Assembly (NCBI GenBank): GCA_001184395.1
Contig: LFLF01000009.1
Span: 1 to 51,523, forward strand
Origin: Candidatus Paraburkholderia calva
Lineage (GTDB): Bacteria; Pseudomonadota; Gammaproteobacteria; Burkholderiales; Burkholderiaceae
Length of the DNA stretch: 51,523 nt
Direction of reading: 5' to 3'
The position numbers and the translations under genes were made by a program. Below are positions 20,355-29,235 of this stretch, one piece after another. Within the stretch, counting starts at the first letter, position 1; each line of letters opens with the position of its first letter. The notes under the pieces are model-generated. The model was not told the origin of the DNA and ran no database searches. It saw only the letters and a program-made list of their open reading frames with translations.

Positions 20355-20983
20355 ATGTCCCGATGGACACCTCACTCGATCGATCTTCAGCCGATCCTTA
20401 CTGGCGAGCGCGTGGAACTTCGCCCGCTGCAACGTGACGACGCGCCAGCGCTGCTTGACGCCGCCGACGGCGAACTCTGGAATCTACGCTGACGGTGGTG
20501 CCCGGCCCGGACACCGTGCAGCGATACATCGACACCGCACTCGCCGGGCGCGATGCCGGCACGGTCATGCCGTTCGTCATCGTCGATCGGAACAGCGGGC
20601 GGCCGGTCGGCAGCACGCGGTTCTGGAAGGTCGATCGCGTGAACCGCAAGCAGGAGATCGGCCATACGTGGCTGTCCGCGTCGATGCAGTGCTCGGGCAT
20701 CAATACGGAAGCGAAGTATCTGCTGCTCACGCATGCGTTCGAGGTCATGCAGTGCGTGCGCGTGCAATTCACCACCGACGAGCTCAACTAAAAGTCGCGC
20801 GCCGCGATTCTGCGCATCGGCGCGAAGCAAGAGGGCATCGTGCGGCACGAGCGCATCATGCCCGACGGTCGCAAGCGCAACTCGGTGCGCTTTTCGATCA
20901 TCGACGACGAATGGCCTGAGGTGAAGGCAATGCTCGAAGGCAGCCCACGCATCGCTGACCACGCGGCTACGCGGCTTTTCTGA
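20355..20983 (+). pseudogene. RimJ/RimL-type GNAT acetyltransferase, frameshift and stop
   Basis: MSRWTPHSIDLQPILTGERV leads into RVELRPLQRDDAPALLDAA. After a frameshift near 20488 it continues TVVPGPDTVQRYIDTALAG, VGSTRFWKVD, EIGHTWLSASMQ and the acetyl-CoA region INTEAKYLLLTHAFEVM. A TAA at 20789-20791 interrupts TTDELN-x-KSRAAILRIGAKQEGIVRHE, normally Glu at that place. The frame ends at a TGA at 20981-20983. This is a small cytoplasmic N-acetyltransferase of unknown target and is now inactive. Confidence 0.82.
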
Positions 20984-21024
20984 CTCGATACAATCGAAAC
21001 CAGATCAAGCCGAAAGGTTCACCC

Positions 21025-22300
21025 ATGGATCTCATCATTCGCCGCGCGGCGCTGGCGCACGCGCCGGGACTGGTCGATATCGGCATCGAGAACGGGCGCA
21101 TCGGTGCCATCGAGCTGCATCTGAACGCCCGTGCGCACGAGGAAATCGCCGCACGGTTTGCTCGTCACCGCGCCTTTCATCGATGCGCACTTCCACATGG
21201 ACGCCACGCTGTCCTACGGTCTGCCGCGCGTGAACCAGTCGGGCACGCTGCTGGAAGGCATCGTGCTTTGGGGCGAACTCAAGCCGGAACTGACACAGCA
21301 AGCGCTCGTCGAACGCGCGATGCATTATTGCGACTGGGCCGTCGCGCGCAGGCTACTCGCGATTCGCCCGCACGTCGATGTCTGCGACGAACGGCTGCTC
21401 GCCGTCGAAGCATTGCTCGAAGTGAAGCGCCGCGTGAAGCCGCCGTATCTCGACATGCAGCTCGTCGCGTTTCCGCAGGATGGCGTGTTGCGCAGCGCGG
21501 GCGCGTTCGACAACCTCAAGCGCGCGATCGGCATGGGTGTCGATGTCGTCGTCGGCATTCCACATTTCGAGCGCACCATGGCGGACGGCGCGGCATTGGT
21601 AAAATTGCTGTGCGAATTCGCGGCGGAAAAGAGTCTGCACGTGGACATGCATTGCGACGAATCGGACGATCCGATGTCGCGTCACATCGAAACACTCGCT
21701 GCGGAAACGCACCGGCTCGGCATGCAGGGACGCGTGACCGGCTCGCATCTCACGTCGATGCATTCCATGGACAACTACTACGTCGGCAAGCTGATTTCAC
21801 TGATGCGCGATTCCGGCGTAGCAGCGATCGCTAATCCGCTCATCAACATCACGCTGCAAGGACGCTCGGACACGTATCCGAAGCGGCGCGGCATGACGCG
21901 CATGCCCGAACTGATGGCGGCGGGCATCGACGTTGCCTTCGGCCACGATTGCGTGATGGACCGACCCATGGTACAGCCTCGGTTCCGGCGACATGCTGGA
22001 AGTCGCGTACATGGGTCTGCACGTCGCGCAAATGACCAGCGTCGATGCGATGCCCGCATGCTTCGGATGACGACGAAGCCCGCGAAGATTCTCGGGCTGG
22101 AAGGCTACGGCATCGAAGTGGGTTGCCACGCCGATTGCGTGATCTTCGACGCACGCGATCCCATCGAGGCGATTCGTCTGCGCGCGGTGCGCACGGCGGT
22201 CATCCGGCGCGGCAAGGTGATCAGCCGCAGTCCGGCGGTGCGGGCAGCATTGTCGCTGGAAGGGCGCCCGGCGGAAGTGAACTTTCGTATCGAGCGATAA
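21025..22300 (+). pseudogene. codA: Cytosine deaminase / amidohydrolase family enzyme, three frameshifts
   Basis: The pieces together give a CodA-like amidohydrolase: the metal motif PFIDAHFHMDATLSYG, HVDMHCDESDDP, VTGSHLTSMHSMD, IDVAFGHDCV, then ILGLEGYGIEVGCHADCVIFDA and KVISRSPAV. Frames break near 21160, 21967 and 22065. The longest open piece (21131-about 21965) holds most of the active site but lacks the C-terminal part of the barrel and sandwich. The family converts cytosine or related amines to the keto form in pyrimidine salvage. Substrate assignment to cytosine is from overall resemblance only. Confidence 0.8.
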
Positions 22301-22331
22301 AAAAACGCCGGCTCGAAAGCCGGCGTTTTTT
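22300..22331. terminator. Bidirectional terminator between codA remnant and prlC
   Basis: A 14-bp stem pairs 22300-22313 with 22318-22331, with a CGAA tetraloop, GC core CGCCGGCT and A6/T6 flanks. It serves both converging transcripts. Confidence 0.87.
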
Positions 22332-22361
22332 CATGAAAGCGGCGAATGCTCAGTGCGCCGC

Positions 22362-24470
22362 CTATCCCGACATGCCGTTATGACGTAGCAGCGCTTCGAT
22401 ATCCGGCTCGCGGCCGCGGAACGCCTTAAAGGAATCCATCGCCGGGCGGCTGCCGCCCACCTCCAGAATCTCGCGGCGGTAGCGCATGCCCGTTTTCGCG
22501 TTCAGCACCGAGCCGTTGGCGGCCTTGGCGGCTTCCTCGAAGGCGGTGTAGGCATCGGCGGACAGCACTTCAGCCCACTTGTAGCTGTAATAACCCGCCG
22601 CATATCCGCCCGCGAAAATATGGCTGAAAGTGTTCGGCCAGCGGGAGAACGACACCTGCGGGATCACGTGGAATTTCTCGTTGATTTCACGCGCGAGGTC
22701 GTTCACGTTCTGCGTCGGGCTTGACGGATCGTAGGATGTATGGAGCACGATGTCGAACATCGAAAAGACGATCTGGCGCAGCGTGCCGAGACCGCTCTGG
22801 AAGTTCTTCGCGGCGAGCATCTTGTCGAACAGTTCGCGCGGCAGCGGCTTGCCGGTCTCGACATGCGCGGACATGTCCGTGAGCACATCCCACTCCCAGC
22901 AGAAATTCTCCATGAACTGCGACGGCAATTCGACCGCATCCCATTCCACGCCGTTGATGCCCGACACGCCGAGTTCGTCGATGCGTGTGAGCATGTGATG
23001 CAGCCCGTGCCCGAATTCGTGGAACAGCGTGATCATTTCATCGTGCGTGAAGCAGGCGGGCTTGCCGCCGACCGGCGCCGAGAAGTTGCAGGTGAGATAG
23101 GCGACCGGCGTCTGCACGCCGCCTTGCGCGCGCTTGTGACGCGAACGGGCGTCGTCCATCCACGCGCCGCCGCGCTTGCCTTCGCGCGCGTAAAGATCGA
23201 GATAGAACTGCGCGACCAGCGTTCCGTCCTTGTTTTCGACGCGGAAGAAACGCACTTCGGGATTCCACACGGCGGCTTCGTCGCGGCGGATCGACACGTT
23301 GAAAAGCGTCTCTGTGACCTTGAACAGGCCTTTCAGCACGGCTTCCTGCGGGAAGTACTGCTTCACTTCGTTCTCGGAGAACGAATAACGCTTCTGACGT
23401 AGCTTTTCCGCCGCATAGGCGATGTCCCACGGTTGCAGCTCGGGCATGCCGAGTTCCGTCGCGGCGAACGCGCGCAACTCCATCCAGTCGTTTTCGCCGT
23501 AGGAACGCGCGTGCGTGGCCAGGTCTTCGAGGAACGCGATGACTTGCGTGGGAGACTCCGCCATCTTCGGTGCGAGCGAAACTTCCGCGAAGTTCTGATA
23601 GCCGAGCGTCTGCGCTTCTTCACGACGCAGCTTGAGCGTCTCGACGACGTTCGCCGTGTTGTCCCACTCGACCTTGCCACCGCCGTAAGTGGTGCCAAGT
23701 TCGGACGCGCGCGTGACATACGCGCGATACATGGCCTCGCGCATCGGGCAATGCTCCGAATACTGCAGCACCGGGAAATACGAAGGGAAATGCAGCGTGA
23801 ACTTCCAGCCTTCCTTGCCATCGCGCTGGGCGGCTTCGTGCGCGGCTTCGATCACGTCGTCGGGCAGCCCCGCGAGTTCGTTTTGCTGCGTGACTAAGTA
23901 CGCGTAGGCGTTGGTCGCATCGAGCACGTGATCGGTGAAGGCCTTCGCGAGCGCCGCCTGTTCTTCCTGCAATTGTGCGAATCGCGGCTTGCGGTCTTCG
24001 GGCAGCTCCGTGCCCGAGAGGCGAAAGTCGCGCAGTGAGTTTTCGAGGATCTTCTTGCGTTCGGACGAAAGGCCGGCGAATTCCGGACTCGCGGCGATGG
24101 CCTTGTACTTTTCGTACAGTGCCAGATTCTGGCCGACGCTCGCGGAGAATTCGGTGACGTGCGGCAGGTTTTCGGCATGCGCGGCGCGCAGTTCGGGAGT
24201 GTCGGCGACGGCGTTCAGATGGCCGACCACGCCCCATGCGCGCGACAGCTTTTCCGATTCGAGTTCGACCGTTTCGACGATATCAGCCCAGGTCGTGGGC
24301 GTGTCCGGTGCGGCCGCGCGATCGACGGCGGCTTTCGCGGAGGCGAGCAGCACGTCCATTGCGGGCGTCACGTGTTCGGGCTTGATCTCGCCGAAACGCG
24401 GCAAGTCGGAGAAATCGAGCAGCGGGTTGGTTGCTGCGGTGGCAGACGTGGCTGCGGTGGTATTGCTCAT
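22362..24470 (-). CDS. prlC: Oligopeptidase A (M3 family metallopeptidase)
   Basis: The intact 702-residue M3 peptidase contains the zinc motif HEFGH (residues about 484-488) in ITLFHEFGHGLHHMLT, with the downstream FMENFCWEW and FSHIFAGGYAAGYYSYKW segments. It degrades short peptides, including signal-peptide fragments, in the cytoplasm. The ATG at 24470 (MSNTTAATS) has a good ribosome site (GGGAGAG); an upstream extension has no family match. The gene ends at a TAG followed by three codons and a TGA, so the protein may have lost about four residues by a Gln-to-amber change (see findings); the active site is unaffected. Confidence 0.94.
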   Translation of the reverse strand: MSNTTAATSATAATNPLLDFSDLPRFGEIKPEHVTPAMDVLLASAKAAVDRAAAPDTPTTWADIVETVELESEKLSRAWGVVGHLNAVADTPELRAAHAENLPHVTEFSASVGQNLALYEKYKAIAASPEFAGLSSERKKILENSLRDFRLSGTELPEDRKPRFAQLQEEQAALAKAFTDHVLDATNAYAYLVTQQNELAGLPDDVIEAAHEAAQRDGKEGWKFTLHFPSYFPVLQYSEHCPMREAMYRAYVTRASELGTTYGGGKVEWDNTANVVETLKLRREEAQTLGYQNFAEVSLAPKMAESPTQVIAFLEDLATHARSYGENDWMELRAFAATELGMPELQPWDIAYAAEKLRQKRYSFSENEVKQYFPQEAVLKGLFKVTETLFNVSIRRDEAAVWNPEVRFFRVENKDGTLVAQFYLDLYAREGKRGGAWMDDARSRHKRAQGGVQTPVAYLTCNFSAPVGGKPACFTHDEMITLFHEFGHGLHHMLTRIDELGVSGINGVEWDAVELPSQFMENFCWEWDVLTDMSAHVETGKPLPRELFDKMLAAKNFQSGLGTLRQIVFSMFDIVLHTSYDPSSPTQNVNDLAREINEKFHVIPQVSFSRWPNTFSHIFAGGYAAGYYSYKWAEVLSADAYTAFEEAAKAANGSVLNAKTGMRYRREILEVGGSRPAMDSFKAFRGREPDIEALLRHNGMSG

Positions 24471-24686
24471 GGCTCTCCCGTTCTCGTATCGGATGAAGCG
24501 CGGGCGGCCGATGACTACGCCGTGCCGGCTATGTTCGCTTGCTCTATCCAAACATTATTGGGCGGCGACGCCAAAATCCAATGGATTGTTTTTAAGGTGA
24601 CGATTGACGCGCAGAATTTTGCGCTTCTGCGCGTGAAAACAGCGCGATTCGTGCGCATCCGGCACAAAAATCGCGTGTGGCGGCAA

Positions 24687-25541
24687 TCAGCTTCGGGCCG
24701 CGCGCTCGGCTGCCTCGATCGTGTTGACGAGCAGCATCGTGATGGTCATCGGGCCGACGCCGCCGGGCACCGGCGTGATGTAGCCGGCCACTTCCTTCAC
24801 GGCCGCGAAATCGACGTCGCCGCACAGCTTGCCTTCCTCGTTGCGATTCATGCCGACGTCGATCACCGTCGCGCCCGCTTTCACCATGTCGGCGGTGAGG
24901 ATGTTGCGGCGGCCGGTCGCGGTGACCACCACGTCTGCGTCGCGCGTGTGCTTGCCGATATCGCGCGTCTTGCTATGGCAGATGGTGACCGTCGCGCCCG
25001 CTTCGAGCAGTAGCAACGCCATCGGCTTGCCGACGATGTTCGAGCGGCCGATCACCACCGCGTTCGCGCCTTTCAGATCGATGCCGTGCGCCTCGAACAT
25101 TTTCACGACGCCATAGGGGGTGCACGGGCGGAACAGCGGCTGGCCGGTCATCAGCGCGCCCACGTTGGCGACGTGAAAGCCGTCGACGTCCTTCTCTGGC
25201 GCGATCGCCTCGATCACCTTATGGCTGTCGATATGCGTGGGCAGCGGCAGTTGCATGAGGATGCCGTGGATCGCCGGATCGGCGTTGAGCTTCGCGATAT
25301 GCGCGAGCAGATCGGCTTCGGTCAGCGTGGCGGGGAAGCGGTCCATCACCGAATGCAGGCCGTTGTCCTGGCACGCCTTCACCTTGTTGCGCACGTAGAC
25401 CTCGCTCGCGGGATTGTCGCCAACCAGCACGACGGCGAGCCCCGACTTGTGCCCACGGGCGGTGAGGGCGGCGGCGCGGGTGGCGACATCGGCGCGGAGA
25501 GTCTTGGAAAGGGCGTTGCCGTCGATGAGTTGGGCAGTCAT
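24687..25541 (-). CDS. folD: Bifunctional methylenetetrahydrofolate dehydrogenase/cyclohydrolase
   Basis: The intact protein of 284 residues, the family's usual length, has the folate-binding Y-x-x-x-K motif ([11 protein letters not shown]), [20 protein letters not shown], the NADP loop [13 protein letters not shown] and the terminal [15 protein letters not shown]. It interconverts methylene-, methenyl- and formyl-tetrahydrofolate for purine, thymidylate and formyl-methionine synthesis. It is separated from prlC by 216 bases with no gene. It is a core gene, and no defect is seen. Confidence 0.97.
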   Translation of the reverse strand: MTAQLIDGNALSKTLRADVATRAAALTARGHKSGLAVVLVGDNPASEVYVRNKVKACQDNGLHSVMDRFPATLTEADLLAHIAKLNADPAIHGILMQLPLPTHIDSHKVIEAIAPEKDVDGFHVANVGALMTGQPLFRPCTPYGVVKMFEAHGIDLKGANAVVIGRSNIVGKPMALLLLEAGATVTICHSKTRDIGKHTRDADVVVTATGRRNILTADMVKAGATVIDVGMNRNEEGKLCGDVDFAAVKEVAGYITPVPGGVGPMTITMLLVNTIEAAERAARS

Positions 25542-25773
25542 GGCGAGTCGAATCGAGGATGAGCGATGGGGTGAAGCGGTGCGGCAGTCGCCAAGGGAAG
25601 CAGGCGGAACGAGATACCGCTGGCCTGGCGCTGCGCGTCGTGTTTTGGCGTTTTTACGCCATCAAGAAGCCTGAAATTATACCGCCCGGAGAAGTCGGGC
25701 GTTGGCGATGAGGCGTTTTCGCGCATGCGCGCGCCGCTCCAGACGAACGGCGCGCGACGGAAGGGTTACGACA

Positions 25774-26697
25774 TCAAGGCGTGACGGCAGTCCACGACGC
25801 ATCCGGATCGAATGATTTGAGCGATGCCGCGGCCGCCGCCAATTTCGGGCCGAGGTTCTTCTCGTAGAGCTGGCCGCTCTGGTCGATCATGAAGGACATC
25901 ACGTCGGTTTTGCCGTACTTCGCGGGCCAGGCTATCAGCCCGAAGCCTTGCGTCATCTGGCCGCGCTCGATGTAATTCTTCGCGCCGCCATTCGCGTGCG
26001 GACTCTGCGCCGTCAAAATGCGGTAGTGATAGCCGTAGTAACCGCCCGATGCCGTCGCCTTGTCGGGCATCGCCGCCGCGAGCGAACCGAGCGGGTTTTC
26101 CGGCTCGCCGGGCGCGGTGTCCCAGTAAAGGCCGTCATGCGTGCCGGGCGTGCTGACGAAGCGCGGCGCGCCTTAGTCTTAGTAGTTCATCTGCTTGCGG
26201 TAGTCGTTCTGCGCATCGACGTAGGCGAGCGCGACCTGCATCACCGAGCGCTCGTTACGGCCGATGCGACGCGTCAGCACTTCGTCGCGTGCGGCGGGCA
26301 TGTCGAAGCGCCAGCCTTGCGGACTCTGGACGATCGGAATCGGCAGCGTCCAGCCGCTGTTGCCGACTTCGACATGCACGCGCTGGTGGCCCTTGCGTTC
26401 CGTCTCATCCTCGACGATGCGGTGCCCCTGCGCCTACGAGCCGAGGTACTGGTAGATATCCTGTTCGCCGATGTTGTCGGTCGGTACATAGCGGGCATGG
26501 TCGCGCCCGAGCACCTTGGACAGCGCGGCTTCGTCGTTGCTGGCGATGGCGTCGGTCAGCGCCTGCGCCGCAGCCTCGGGTGTGGGGTAGGCGGCTTGCG
26601 CGTGCGCGAGCGATGCCATGAGCGAAAGCAATGCGGCCGCGATCGCGGCGAGCATCGCGCGTTTCAGAGTGGGGTTGGTGGCTTGCGTATGCGTCAT
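25774..26697 (-). pseudogene. DUF2950-family exported protein with three premature stops
   Basis: The start MTHTQATNPTLKRAMLAAIA is followed by a signal peptide ending SLAHAQAAYPTPEAAAQAL, the DUF2950 opening. The frame is otherwise continuous to the natural TGA at 25774 but is cut by a TAG at 26436-26434 (after DIYQYLGS) and two TAA at 26181-26179 and 26175-26173 (MNY-x-D-x-GAPRF). The C-terminal half keeps the conserved GGYYGYHYRILTAQ and YGKTDVMSFMI. Three stops with no frameshift make it a clean example of decay by substitution. It lies 57 bases downstream of the DUF3300 gene, the usual partner. Confidence 0.85.
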
Positions 26698-26754
26698 CTT
26701 GGGTTCCTGATCGGGCGTGCGCCATGTATTCGGCGCTGAAGGTTGATGGGTGGG

Positions 26755-28117
26755 TCAACGGCGATGAATTCTACCGCCGCCTCCAAAACCTCCGCTGCCA
26801 CCGTGGAAGCCGCCACCACCAAAGCCTCCACCCTGCCGCTGCACACCGCCGCCGTTCGCCCCCATGCGATTGCCCTGCTGATTCTGGAACGACTGCTAGC
26901 TCGCCTGTCCGCGCTGCACATCCTGCCGGGCGGTCTGGCCATCGCCCGCGCCGCGCAATGCGTTGTCGCGATTCACGTCCTGCGCGCGCTGATTCAGATT
27001 GCCGGTGGTGCGCGCATTCTCGCCGCCGCCTGAGCGAATGTTCTGCGCTAGTTGGGCCGCAATCTGGTTCATGTTCTGCCCGGTGCGCTGCTGCAAGGTT
27101 TGCGCAGCTTGCGCGCGCTGCTCTTCGCGGCCGCGGGACTGATCGCGGTTGGCGTCGCCCAGATTCTGGTTGTTGAAGTTGTTCTGCCGGTTGGTGAGAT
27201 TGCTGTTGACGTTATTGCGATTGAACTGCGGATCGTTGCAGTTCCAGCGCAGTTGCGGTTCCAGCGCACGTTGTTGCTGTTCGCATTGAGCCGGTTGTTC
27301 ACGTTGATGTTGTTGTACCGGTTCACGTTGACGTTCATGTCGCCGTGATTCCAGTTGCAGTTGCCCCAGAGCGAATTGGCGACGGCCACGCCCGCGCCGA
27401 ATGCGAGACCGGTGGCGAATCCGGTCGCGATGGCATAGCCCGTAGGCGGCGGCACATAGACCGGCGGATATGCCGGATACGGCCAGGTGCCATAGAGGAC
27501 CGTTGGGTTATAGCTCGGCACGTAGACCACTTGCGGATTGGCCGGCTCGATCTGGATGGTCGTCACGCTCGTGCTCGGCGCCTGCTGCACGACCACCTTC
27601 TGCTGCTCGGTGGTCTTCAGATTGCCGGCGCTCTGTGCAGAGCGGCGCAGCCGCTGCACGGAGTCCATCACGTCGCCCGGCTGCGCAACGAAGGCGTTGC
27701 CGAGTTGCGTCATCCAGTCGGGCTTGGAGGCCATGGTCGCGAGCGCCTGCGGGAACGCGACGAGCGATTGCACGCTCGGATCCAACAGCTGCGACTGCAC
27801 GGCCTTGACGGCGTCGTCGCCTTTCAGGTTCGGGTTCTGCTGCGACCATTGCGCCGCCTGCTCGACTTCCTGCGGATAGGTCGATGCCATCAGGACCTGC
27901 GCGAGCAATGCATCCGGATAAAGCGCGATGGGCGCCGTGAGCAAATCGAGTTGCTGATTCGTGAGTTTCTGGCCCGACGCAACCGCGCCTTGCGCCTGCG
28001 CATGATTGGGCGGCGCATGGAGCGTCACGAGCGGACGGCGGCGAGCGCGGCGCACAGGGCAAGCACGCGCGCCGGGCGCGTGCGAGTTAGTGGGGCGGAG
28101 TGGGTGTTTATTTTCAA
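26755..28117 (-). pseudogene. DUF3300-family exported protein, frameshifts and one stop
   Basis: After an AGGAGG ribosome site, a TTG start at 28117 gives a signal peptide (LKINTHSAPLTRTRPARVL). The frame then shifts near 28025 into the DUF3300 domain: KLTNQQLDLLTAPIALYPDALLAQVLMASTYP, VYVPSYNPTVLYG, and an Asn-rich region (VNVNRYNNINVNNRLN). A second shift near 27250 leads to a Gln/Asn-rich segment (QTLQQRTGQNMNQIAAQLAQ). A TAG at 26898-26896 interrupts QAS-x-QSFQNQ before a Gly-rich tail (GGFGGGGFHGGSGG). The role of this envelope family is unknown. The natural stop is the TGA at 26757-26755. Confidence 0.83.
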
Positions 28118-28599
28118 GATTTGATCCTCCTGTACCTCACGCTCAGAACATGCGGACGAGCGGACACGGCGCACCAGGCGCGGCCTCGCATCCCGGAATG
28201 AACGGAGAACGACGGCATCGTTAAGCAAACCGAAACAAACCGGACTTACCCGCCGATGCACGCGTGACCCTTGCACGGCTAAGTACGCTCAGACCGCGCA
28301 TTCGACGTGAAACGTTTGCCCGTTGGCGCGGATCGCCTCGAATACCGGATCGCCCGTGATCGGCATCGCAAATCAGGATCTGGTGACGTTACGAGGCATG
28401 GCATGCCGAGTCAACGTGATCAACGCAATATCACGTTTCGTCACGGCCGACAACGAGGGTGGGGCACCAAGCGAGACGCGCTCGACCCGAAGCTTACGAT
28501 CGAGGCAGAAAACATTTACTGAATGCGGACGCGGCCGGGAAGATCCCCCGGCCGCGCGGAGAAGAGCACAAAAATGCGCGAAAGCGTGCTCGTGCAGCG
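28118..28599. other. Noncoding stretch between DUF3300 and the response regulator
   Basis: No frame of recognisable family occurs in these 480 bases. They hold the upstream region of the DUF3300 gene (ribosome site at about 28126-28131) and the hairpin at 28529-28555 behind the response-regulator gene. The remainder shows nothing I can name. Confidence 0.5.
28529..28555. terminator. GC-rich hairpin downstream of the FixJ-type regulator
   Basis: CGCGGCCGGG (28529-28538) pairs with CCCGGCCGCG (28546-28555) around a 7-base loop, 45 bases past the regulator's stop on the minus strand. There is no U tract, so it may be a weak or Rho-assisted terminator, or may only protect the 3' end. Confidence 0.45.
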
Positions 28600-29235
28600 T
28601 TATTGCTGCGGCTTGTTCGACAGTGCGAGACGCAGCAGATCGGCGACGGTATTCACGGACAGCTTTTCCATGATGTTGGCGCGATGCGCTTCCACCGTCT
28701 TGATGCTGATGCCGAGATCGTCCGCGATCTGCTTGTTCAGCCGGCCCGCGATGATGCGCTCCAGCACCTGATGCTCGCGCGCAGTGAGCTTGCCGAGCCG
28801 TTCGGCCGCGGCGCGCTGCTGCTGCACGCTGGTGCTTTCGGTGCGCGCCTTCTCGAGCATGCGCTCGACCAGCTTGCGCAGTTCGGCTTCGTCGAACGGC
28901 TTCTCGATGAAATCCATCGCGCCTTTCTTCATCGTGGAAACGGCCATCGGCACGTCGCCGTGACCTGTCACGAAGATGATCGGCAGGAGCGAGTTCTCGG
29001 CGATCAGCTTTTCCTGCAGTTCGAGCCCCGTCATGCCGGCCATGCGCACGTCGAGGATCAGGCAGGCGATTGCACCGGAATGCGCAATCGGCAGATAGAC
29101 GTCGAGGAACGATTCCGCGCTGGAGAAACATTGAACGCGGTAGCCGTTCGCTTCGAGCAGCCAGCGCAAGGAATCGCGCACGGCTTCGTCGTCATCAACG
29201 ATGAAAACGGTTTCCTGAGTGATGACAGTGCTCAT
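28600..29235 (-). CDS. FixJ/DctR-type LuxR-family response regulator
   Basis: The intact 211-residue protein has a receiver domain with acidic residues at 14-16, the phospho-acceptor Asp62 in LILDVRMAGM, and Lys in IEKPFDE. The C-terminal LuxR/GerE helix-turn-helix reads LTAREHQVLERIIAGRLNKQIADDLGISIKTVEAHR. Its ATG overlaps the stop of the kinase gene (ATGA), so the two are translationally coupled. FixJ-type pairs control oxygen or dicarboxylate responses; DctS/DctR is the closest analogy in layout. The target genes cannot be told from this window. Confidence 0.93.
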   Translation of the reverse strand: MSTVITQETVFIVDDDEAVRDSLRWLLEANGYRVQCFSSAESFLDVYLPIAHSGAIACLILDVRMAGMTGLELQEKLIAENSLLPIIFVTGHGDVPMAVSTMKKGAMDFIEKPFDEAELRKLVERMLEKARTESTSVQQQRAAAERLGKLTAREHQVLERIIAGRLNKQIADDLGISIKTVEAHRANIMEKLSVNTVADLLRLALSNKPQQ

